Below, piece after piece: positions 7,532 through 11,942 of a DNA stretch of 11,942 nt. The stretch is taken from assembly GCA_036337765.1 (NCBI GenBank), contig JAYZDP010000122.1:1-11942 (forward strand). The letters run 5' to 3'. This DNA comes from JAYZDP01 sp036337765 (GTDB lineage Bacteria; Acidobacteriota; Thermoanaerobaculia; Multivoradales; Multivoraceae). The first letter of the stretch is position 1. Each line of letters begins with the position of its first letter. A model generated the notes under the pieces. That model searched no databases and was not told the DNA's origin. It saw only the letters and a program-made list of their open reading frames with translations. The position numbers were made by a program, and so were the translations under genes.

Positions 7532-8278
7532 ATGATCGACGTCTACTTCTGGCCGACCCCGAACGGATTCAAGATCAACATCTTCTGCGAAGAGGCAGGC
7601 GTTCCCTACAAGCTGGTTCCCGTGAACATCGGCGCCGGCGACCAGTTCCAGGACGACTTTCTCGCCATCAGCCCGAACGGCCGGATGCCCGCGATCGTCG
7701 ATCCGGACGGCCCCGATGGTAAACCGCTCGCGATCTTCGAGTCCGGCGCCATCCTGCTGTATCTGGCCGACAAGTACGAGAGGTTCCTTCCCTCCGACAC
7801 CCGCGGCCGCTACGGGGTTATCCAGTGGCTGATGTGGCAGATGGGCGGTATCGGCCCGATGCTCGGACAGACCCATCACTTCCGCATGTATGCGCCTCAA
7901 ATCCTGGGCAAGGAGTTCGAGGAGGACGAGGTGAGCCTGCGTCTCGGCTACGGCCGCGACCGCTACACCAACGAGGCACGGCGCCTCTACGGCGTGCTCG
8001 ACAACGAGCTCGAGGACAAAGAGTTCATCTGCGGCGAGTACTCGATCGCCGACATGGCGACCTGGCCCTGGATCCTGCCCTACAAGCGCCAGGGCGTGGG
8101 GGAGATGGAGGACTTCCCCAACGTGCGCCGCTGGTTCGACACCATCAAGGAGCGGCCTGCGGTCCACAAGGCGGTCGCGGACGGGCGTGCGATGGGCGAA
8201 AAGGCCCGAGAGGTGAACTCGGACGAGTCGCAGTCGAACCTTTTCGGAAAACGCCAGTTCGAACGCCGCAAAGCATGA
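7532..8278 (+). CDS. yfcG: Glutathione transferase / disulfide-bond oxidoreductase, YfcG (Nu-class) type
   Basis: A 248-residue cytoplasmic GST-fold protein. Its start, MIDVYFWPTPNGFKI, carries T9 and N11 at the positions used by E. coli YfcG to bind glutathione or glutathione disulfide. SPNGRMPAIVD (48-58, with the cis-proline) and FESGAILLYLA (70-80) complete the thioredoxin-like domain. The helical domain has QWLMWQMGGIGPMLGQTHHF and YSIADMATWPW, which are diagnostic of the YfcG/Ure2p group. YfcG-type enzymes reduce disulfides with glutathione and have little classic conjugation activity. Compared with E. coli YfcG there is an extra stretch of about a dozen residues around ILGKEFEEDEVSLRLGYG and a charged C-terminal tail. 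GAGGAG lies 5 bases upstream of the ATG. The stop overlaps the start of the next gene as ATGA, so the pair is probably translated together. Confidence 0.92.
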   Translation: MIDVYFWPTPNGFKINIFCEEAGVPYKLVPVNIGAGDQFQDDFLAISPNGRMPAIVDPDGPDGKPLAIFESGAILLYLADKYERFLPSDTRGRYGVIQWLMWQMGGIGPMLGQTHHFRMYAPQILGKEFEEDEVSLRLGYGRDRYTNEARRLYGVLDNELEDKEFICGEYSIADMATWPWILPYKRQGVGEMEDFPNVRRWFDTIKERPAVHKAVADGRAMGEKAREVNSDESQSNLFGKRQFERRKA

Positions 8279-9291
8279 ACCTCAAACTAGTCGGGGCGCA
8301 CCCGTCGCCCTATACGCGCAAGATGCGGGCGGTGCTGCGGTATCGCCGCATTCCTTTCGAGTGGGTGCTGCGGGGTGGGCCGTTCGACCAGGACTTGCCC
8401 GCGACGCCGGTTCGTTTGATTCCGGTCATCGTCTTCGAATATGAGGACGGCTCGTCCGATGCGATGGTCGACTCGACGCCGCAGATCCGCCGGCTCGAGA
8501 GCGAGGTCGATGGCCGTTCGATCGTTCCGCCGGACCCGGCGCTCGCGTTTCTCGACTTCCTGATCGAGGACTACGCCGATGAGTGGGTGACGAAGGCGAT
8601 GTTCCACTATCGCTGGTGGCGCGAGGCCGACATCGAAAAGGCCGGGGTGCTGCTGCCGCTGACGCGCGACCCCAGCATGGATCCGGAGAGCCTGGCGGCG
8701 GCGGCGAAGATGATCTCCGAGCGTCAGATCAGCCGGCTCGGGGTGGTCGGCTCAAACGAGATCACGCAACCGTTGATCGAGGCCAGCTACGTGCGGCTCT
8801 TGCATCTGCTCGACGAGCGGCTGCAGCGGGGACCGTTCCTTTTCGGTGATCGCCCGGCGGCCGCGGACTTCGGCCTTTTCGGCCAGCTCACCCAGCTAGT
8901 GCTTTTCGACCCCACTCCGGTGGCGGTGTGCGAGCGCGAGGCTCCGCGGGTCATCGCGTGGGTACAGAACGTCGAGGACCTGAGCTGGCTCGAGGTCGAG
9001 GAGGACGGCTGGCTTGACCGGGCCGCTGCGGTCGACTCGCTGCGCCCACTGCTGGCCGAGATCGGTCGGGTGTATGCACCTTTCCTGATGGCCAACGCCG
9101 GCGCGCTGCTCGCTGAGGACGACGAGGTCGTCTGCGAGATCGACGGCGCCACCTGGCGCCAGGAGCCGTTCCGCTATCAAGGCAAGTGCCTGCAGTGGCT
9201 GCGCGGCGCGTTTTCCGAGCTCGAGCCCGCCGATCGGTCGTTCGTCCGGGAGGCGCTGGACGGCACCGGCTGTGAAGTACTCCTGGGGTAG
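8275..9291 (+). CDS. Glutathione S-transferase-family protein with long C-terminal extension
   Basis: A 338-residue protein starting at an ATG that overlaps the yfcG stop (ATGA). Residues 1-78 form a GST N-terminal thioredoxin-like domain: GAHPSPYTRKMRAVLRYRRI (7-26), the cis-proline in LIPVI (48-52) and DSTPQIRRLE (66-75) at the usual ES/DS glutathione-contact position. No Cys is present at the active-site motif; it reads SPYTRK. Residues about 90-240 are helical, with FLFGDRPAAADFGLFGQL (188-205), the conserved core motif of the GST C-terminal domain. A further stretch of about 95 residues follows (YAPFLMANA, WRQEPFRYQGKCLQWLRGAF, GTGCEVL), making it much longer than a usual GST of about 200-230. 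The open frame continues upstream of 8275, but that part is a shadow of yfcG. The substrate is unknown; the partnership with yfcG suggests thiol redox or detoxification. Confidence 0.82.
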   Translation: MNLKLVGAHPSPYTRKMRAVLRYRRIPFEWVLRGGPFDQDLPATPVRLIPVIVFEYEDGSSDAMVDSTPQIRRLESEVDGRSIVPPDPALAFLDFLIEDYADEWVTKAMFHYRWWREADIEKAGVLLPLTRDPSMDPESLAAAAKMISERQISRLGVVGSNEITQPLIEASYVRLLHLLDERLQRGPFLFGDRPAAADFGLFGQLTQLVLFDPTPVAVCEREAPRVIAWVQNVEDLSWLEVEEDGWLDRAAAVDSLRPLLAEIGRVYAPFLMANAGALLAEDDEVVCEIDGATWRQEPFRYQGKCLQWLRGAFSELEPADRSFVREALDGTGCEVLLG

Positions 9292-9958
9292 GGGGTCATG
9301 GCGCCGTAGCTGGGTTGGCGTGCTGCTGATGGCGTCGTGCAGCGCCGTACCCCAGAGCGACGGCTCGCAGTCGGTTCAGGGAGCCGGGCACATCTCGCCG
9401 CAGCGGGGCCGCTATCTCGAGCTCGTGGGAACCGTTACGGCGATCGACAAGCGCGAGCGGAGCCCCCGCTTCTGGATCGCCCTACCGGAGGACGGCGATC
9501 CGAGAACCTCCGACGGGTTACGGATCGACCTGCCGATCCAACCTCAAGTCGGAGCCCGGGTGGAGTTGTCGGGCATGGTTCGAGAGGCCAGGGCTCGCGA
9601 GGGTGAGCTTTCGGTCACTCACATGTCTGAGCTGCGCGTCAAGTGGAATAGGGATGTTGTGCCCCTACCTGAGCCGGTCGAGATCGGGCCGGGTGGCCGA
9701 CCGGTACCGCGAGTGGCGGACGACGATGCCATGGCTAGCTTCGACCCCGACGGCGACGCGCTCGACTATTTTGAGAGCCTGGAGGGGATGCGGGTGCGCG
9801 CAACGAGCTCGCAGGTCGTGGGCCCGACGACGCGCTTCGGGGAGGTCGTGGTCGAGTTCGGCTACTCAGGGCCTTCCCAGGGGCCCGCACCCTTCGTACC
9901 TCGACCCCCCGGGGACCCCCTAAGAAGGGGCCCGACCCCCGCTCGCCCTATTTACTAA
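9272..9958 (+). CDS. Truncated exported endonuclease/exonuclease/phosphatase-family protein (N-terminal part only)
   Basis: The GTG at 9272 overlaps the preceding gene by 20 bases and gives 228 residues. The N-terminus has a basic region and VGVLLMASC (15-23), a plausible but imperfect lipobox with C23. Residues about 48-130 look like an OB-fold (LVGTVTAID, PRTSDGLRIDLP, VGARVELSGMVREA). Residues 157-194 (SFDPDGDALDYFESLEGMRVRATSSQVVGPTTRFGEVVV) match the region before the catalytic domain in ExeM/NucH-like extracellular nucleases, where 'D-x-x-x-ALD-x-YESLEGM' is typical. The phosphatase/nuclease catalytic domain that should follow (several hundred residues) is absent. After G197-Y198 the protein turns into a Pro/Gly-rich tail encoded by repeat DNA. 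It is therefore probably a truncated, non-catalytic remnant, although a shorter OB-fold lipoprotein cannot be excluded. The start is uncertain because no Shine-Dalgarno is visible. Confidence 0.6.
   Translation: MKYSWGRGSWRRSWVGVLLMASCSAVPQSDGSQSVQGAGHISPQRGRYLELVGTVTAIDKRERSPRFWIALPEDGDPRTSDGLRIDLPIQPQVGARVELSGMVREARAREGELSVTHMSELRVKWNRDVVPLPEPVEIGPGGRPVPRVADDDAMASFDPDGDALDYFESLEGMRVRATSSQVVGPTTRFGEVVVEFGYSGPSQGPAPFVPRPPGDPLRRGPTPARPIY
9867..9910. repeat. Imperfect 44-base direct repeat, copy A
   Basis: This copy begins CAGGGCCT and ends in the CCTTC-TACCTCG-CCCCC motif. It matches copy B (9982-10024) over its first 8 bases and in 21 of its last 24 bases, with a diverged middle. Its left end falls within two codons of the point where homology of the endonuclease-like protein stops. 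Confidence 0.6.
9907..9940. repeat. REP-like tandem G4/C4 inverted units
   Basis: Two adjacent short inverted units with G4 and C4 arms: GGGGACCCC at 9911-9919 and GGGGCCCGACCCC at 9927-9939. They are joined by a segment that can itself pair as CCCCT/AGGGG around an AAGA loop (9917-9930). On the minus strand the motif reads GGGGTCGGGCCCC...GGGGGTCCCC. From memory, similar GGGGTC-GGCCCC palindromes occur between genes in several phyla, often as REP elements served by tyrosine transposases (RAYT). No such transposase lies in this window. Confidence 0.45.
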
Positions 9959-10225
9959 TACCTGCCTCCCGCTCCGCGGCCCAGGGCCTGCCGGGCAGCA
10001 GCATCCTTCCTACCTCGCCCCCCCTACGCCGCTTACCTGGAGGCGGCGGTGTCGCCAGATACAATCCGTTCCCCGTCCGGGCCGGTTCCCGGTTCCCGGC
10101 TTGAGACGGATCAGTGGCATGCTTCTACGGTCCCGCTTCGACGACGATGTGTTCGTCGCCGAATCCAATCCTCTCGGCTCTCCGGCCAGCCGGCCCCTGC
10201 TGGAAGGCAAGGATCGGGCCCCTCG
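9959..10225. other. Intergenic repeat-rich segment before the GT-C membrane gene
   Basis: No convincing longer gene is present here. The left part holds the end of the repeat element. Further right there is TACAAT at 10060-10065, a good -10 hexamer without a clear -35, and a 7-base tandem duplication of GGTTCCC at 10084-10097. A 40-codon open frame starts at the ATG at 10119 and ends in TGA at 10239-10241, overlapping an ATG of the membrane gene as ATGA. It has no recognisable family. The segment may carry the promoter of the membrane gene, but that is inference. Confidence 0.5.
9982..10024. repeat. Imperfect 44-base direct repeat, copy B
   Basis: Second copy, 115 bases downstream of copy A and in the same orientation. 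It starts CAGGGCCT, contains a CTGCC-G-GGCAG palindrome in its diverged centre, and ends with the CCTTC-TACCTCG-CCCCCC block. The two copies flank a 71-base centre that holds part of the G4/C4 units and an AT-richer patch (TATTTACTAATA). Confidence 0.6.
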
Positions 10226-11452
10226 ATGGCCCGTCGGATGAACGGCATGTACGCGACCCAGAGGCGGGCGGTGATGAGCCTGCTGCTCCTCGCCACGACC
10301 TTCTACGGGGGAATCTGGGCGGCGGGGAGGTTGATCGGACGTCCGGTCCAGTCGCCGGATATCCATTTCGCCTACCTTGCCGGCGCCTTCCTCGACGGCC
10401 GGCTGCACCTCGAGGCGGACGAGGGGCCGGGTCTCAGGGAGATCGTCACGTTCGAGGAGAAGCGCTACGTGGTGTACCCGCCTCTTCCGGCGATGGCGGT
10501 CATGCCGCTGGTTGCGGTCTTCGGTCCGCGCTTCGAGACCAGCCTCGTTTCCATCGTCTTCGGCGCGTTCGCGTTGGTTGCGATCTTCGTCCTGCTCCGC
10601 CGGCTCGATCGCCCGCGGGACGTCGCCTGGTGGTCGGCCTTGGTGTTCGGCTTCGGCACCAGCTACGCCGACGCGACGATGCGCGGCTCGAGTTGGCTGA
10701 TCGCCCACGTTCTTGGCGTCCTTCTGTTGACGGCGGGCCTGGCGGAGATCTTCGGCAAGAATCGAGGACTCCTCGCCGGTCTGCTGGTGGGGGCGGCACT
10801 TTGGTGTCGTCTACCCATGGCCTTGGCGGCGCCCTTCGCGATGTTTCTCGCCGCCAACCGGTGCGAAGGGCACAAGACTCGCAAGGCCCTCGAAGTTGGT
10901 GCCGGCGTAGGCGTGTTCGTGGCTCTCAACGGTCTGTACAACTGGTTGCGCTTCGGCTGGATCGGAAACGTTGCCTACGAGATGATTCCTGGAGTCCTCG
11001 AGCAGCCGTGGTACGAACGTGGGATCTTCCACATCGCCTACGTACCCCGGAATCTCTACGCACTCTTCTTAGAGCCGCCGGTGCTGCTGCACTCTTTTCC
11101 CTACATCGTCGTGAGCCTGTTCGGGTTGGGCATCTTCTTCGCTACGCCGTCCTACCTTCTGATTGCGTGGACACCGTTCCGCGATCTCCGGATGCAGATC
11201 TTTGCGGCGGCGACCGTTGCCTGCCTCCTGCCCGCCATGCTGCACGGTTGGCCGGGCGGCTCCCAGTACGGCTATCGCTTCAGTCTCGACGCCGGACCGT
11301 TTCTGATCGCGATGATGGCGTTCGGCATCGGGGACCGGGTGACGCCTCGGATCCGCGCGTTGATCCTCTTCAACCTGGCGATCGCGGTGTGGGGCTTGGT
11401 CTTCTCCCGGTGGATCCCGCCGACAGATCGGATCTATCCGTTCAATTTCTGA
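10226..11452 (+). CDS. Multi-pass membrane protein, GT-C glycosyltransferase-like
   Basis: A 408-residue integral membrane protein with roughly nine to ten hydrophobic segments (for example 17-35, 90-100, 106-124, 135-147, 157-172, 181-210, 224-236, 292-316, 325-339, 356-368 and 377-394). Family-like features are SPDIHFAYLAGAFLDGRLHLE (43-63), in which D45 is a candidate first-loop acidic residue of GT-C enzymes. Others are YVVYPPLPAMAVMPL (81-95), GLYNWLRFGWIGNVAY (236-251), YVPRNLYALFLEPP (272-285) and GSQYGYRFSLDAGPF (345-359). These patterns occur in uncharacterised GT39/GT87-like bacterial proteins that would use lipid-linked sugars at the periplasmic face. The substrate is unknown. The start is uncertain: ATGs at 10226, 10238, 10247 and 10274 are all in frame and none has a strong Shine-Dalgarno. 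The longer reading from 10049 passes through repeat-like non-coding DNA and is not believed. Confidence 0.75.
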   Translation: MARRMNGMYATQRRAVMSLLLLATTFYGGIWAAGRLIGRPVQSPDIHFAYLAGAFLDGRLHLEADEGPGLREIVTFEEKRYVVYPPLPAMAVMPLVAVFGPRFETSLVSIVFGAFALVAIFVLLRRLDRPRDVAWWSALVFGFGTSYADATMRGSSWLIAHVLGVLLLTAGLAEIFGKNRGLLAGLLVGAALWCRLPMALAAPFAMFLAANRCEGHKTRKALEVGAGVGVFVALNGLYNWLRFGWIGNVAYEMIPGVLEQPWYERGIFHIAYVPRNLYALFLEPPVLLHSFPYIVVSLFGLGIFFATPSYLLIAWTPFRDLRMQIFAAATVACLLPAMLHGWPGGSQYGYRFSLDAGPFLIAMMAFGIGDRVTPRIRALILFNLAIAVWGLVFSRWIPPTDRIYPFNF

Positions 11453-11463
11453 ACGGTCCCGAC

Positions 11464-11601
11464 TCAGCGGATGTAACCGAGACTGCGAAGGCGCTCGAGC
11501 TCCGCCTCGTTTTCCGCGCGGCGGAGACGCTTCCGGCCGATACGCCGAAGCGGTGCTCCAGGACGCGGTAGCTCGCAACGCCTGTCACCCGCTCCGAGCA
11601 C
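11464..11601 (-). pseudogene. C-terminal tail remnant of a sulfatase-like protein
   Basis: On the minus strand a frame open from 11625 ends at TGA (11466-11464). Its last residues read RRAENEAELERLRSLGYIR. An acidic helix followed by L-R-x-L-G-Y-[IL] at the very C-terminus is characteristic of sulfatase/alkaline-phosphatase-superfamily proteins, some with TPR tails, in Acidobacteriota and relatives. No upstream sulfatase coding is found in any frame, and an in-frame stop lies at 11628-11626, so only about 25-45 residues remain. It converges on the membrane gene with 11 bases between stops. It may be debris left by a deletion or rearrangement; chance resemblance is possible because the motif is short. 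The upstream boundary given, a GTG at 11601, is nominal. Confidence 0.35.
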
Positions 11602-11656
11602 CGCATATCTCGGTCTTCCCGCCCGTCACACCACCTGGTTGGTAGGCTCAGCGTCA

Positions 11657-11942
11657 GTGCTCCGAACAGTACGCCGTATCTTCTTGGTTCCTCTTTGTGC
11701 CGTGGCCCCGCTCGGTTGTGCGGTTCAGGAGGAGCAGGTCCCAGACATACATAACAAGCTAACCCGACTCGGCGTCGAACAGGGGTTTGCATCAGCCCAG
11801 TACATCCTTGGACGCATGTACGCCAACGGCGAACGCGCTGTTCGCGCTGGGGCCGCCGTTGGTGTTGCTGTAAGGGGATCTCCTCCCGCCCTGTCAATCG
11901 AGCGCGTAATGCGTGACGGACACCTCGTCACCGCGCGCGTCT
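11657..11942 (+). CDS. Exported Sel1-repeat-like protein, N-terminal fragment (cut by window edge)
   Basis: From the GTG at 11657 the frame stays open to the window end (95 codons). Residues 1-21 look like a signal peptide (basic LRTVRR, hydrophobic FLVPLCAVAPLGC) with a poor lipobox at C21. Residues 37-59 (RLGVEQGFASAQYILGRMYANGE) match the first two thirds of a Sel1/TPR-like repeat, whose pattern is A-x-x-G-x-x-x-A-Q-x-x-L-G-x-x-Y-x-x-G. Beyond residue 59 the expected continuation (G-V-x-x-D-x-x-x-A-x-x-W) is missing and the sequence becomes Ala/Val/Arg-rich, so the gene may be degenerate or frameshifted. Sel1 proteins usually act as protein-binding scaffolds. No clear Shine-Dalgarno is visible. 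The 204 bases between the membrane gene stop and this start hold only the sulfatase-like tail. Confidence 0.45.
   Translation, partial: MLRTVRRIFLVPLCAVAPLGCAVQEEQVPDIHNKLTRLGVEQGFASAQYILGRMYANGERAVRAGAAVGVAVRGSPPALSIERVMRDGHLVTARV

Noticed and set aside
7825..8274. In-frame upstream extension of the second GST by 150 codons
   Set aside because: It overlaps yfcG in another frame and is Arg/Gly-rich. The ATG at 8275 begins the thioredoxin-like domain.
9867..10097. Clustered repeats, considered as a CRISPR array
   Set aside because: There are only two diverged copies with no regular spacers, and no cas genes are in the window.
10114..11571. A 485-codon open frame on the plus strand overlapping the membrane gene
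   Set aside because: Its translation is rich in Arg, Gly and Pro, lacks hydrophobic or family patterns, and shares DNA with the clearly membrane-spanning frame. It is a GC-driven shadow.

Overview
The window is GC-rich, with short gene spacing and ATGA or TGATG junctions. Several enzymes are exported, and the gene mix (sialidase-like BNR protein, PBP4-type carboxypeptidase, DUF3179 protein, sulfatase tail, AGPS-like oxidase) suggests a free-living Gram-negative of the Acidobacteriota type or a similar environmental phylum. That placement is inferred from gene content and composition; there is no rRNA or marker gene here. TGA and TAG both end genes, so the standard code 11 applies.

Layout. 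(1) Positions 1-2023, minus strand, transcribed leftward: an exported BNR/sialidase-like protein, an exported class I methyltransferase, and the first 56 codons of a probable large NAD-dependent glutamate dehydrogenase cut by the window edge. (2) Positions 2076-6508, plus strand: an FAD-dependent alkyl-DHAP-synthase-like oxidase, a PBP4-type D-Ala-D-Ala carboxypeptidase (dacB) 4 bases later, and a DUF3179 gene 22 bases later that is broken by one in-frame amber codon. (3) Positions 6516-7409, minus strand: an exported SurE nucleotidase, convergent with the DUF3179 gene. (4) Positions 7532-9958, plus strand: a yfcG-type glutathione transferase with a recognisable promoter and ribosome binding site, a second unusually long glutathione-transferase-family protein starting in an ATGA overlap, and the N-terminal part of an exported endonuclease/exonuclease-type protein that loses its homology at a repeat boundary. 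(5) Positions 9867-10225: a repeat-rich, C/G-biased non-coding segment with a pair of imperfect 44-base direct repeats and REP-like G4/C4 units. (6) Positions 10226-11452, plus strand: a multi-pass GT-C-like membrane protein. (7) Positions 11453-11942: gene debris, namely a short sulfatase-like C-terminal tail on the minus strand and the start of a Sel1-repeat exported protein on the plus strand.

Function. The left two thirds look like ordinary chromosomal housekeeping and envelope genes: cell-wall trimming, possible ether-lipid synthesis, periplasmic nucleotide or phosphate scavenging, glycan degradation and thiol redox. The right third has the marks of a decaying or rearranged junction, with a truncated gene, repeats, a gene tail and a degenerate repeat protein. 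I see no CRISPR array, defence operon, prophage, transposase, tRNA or rRNA, and no clear candidate for a wholly new system. The strongest observations are the single-codon break in the DUF3179 gene and the repeat element that coincides with truncation of the endonuclease gene.
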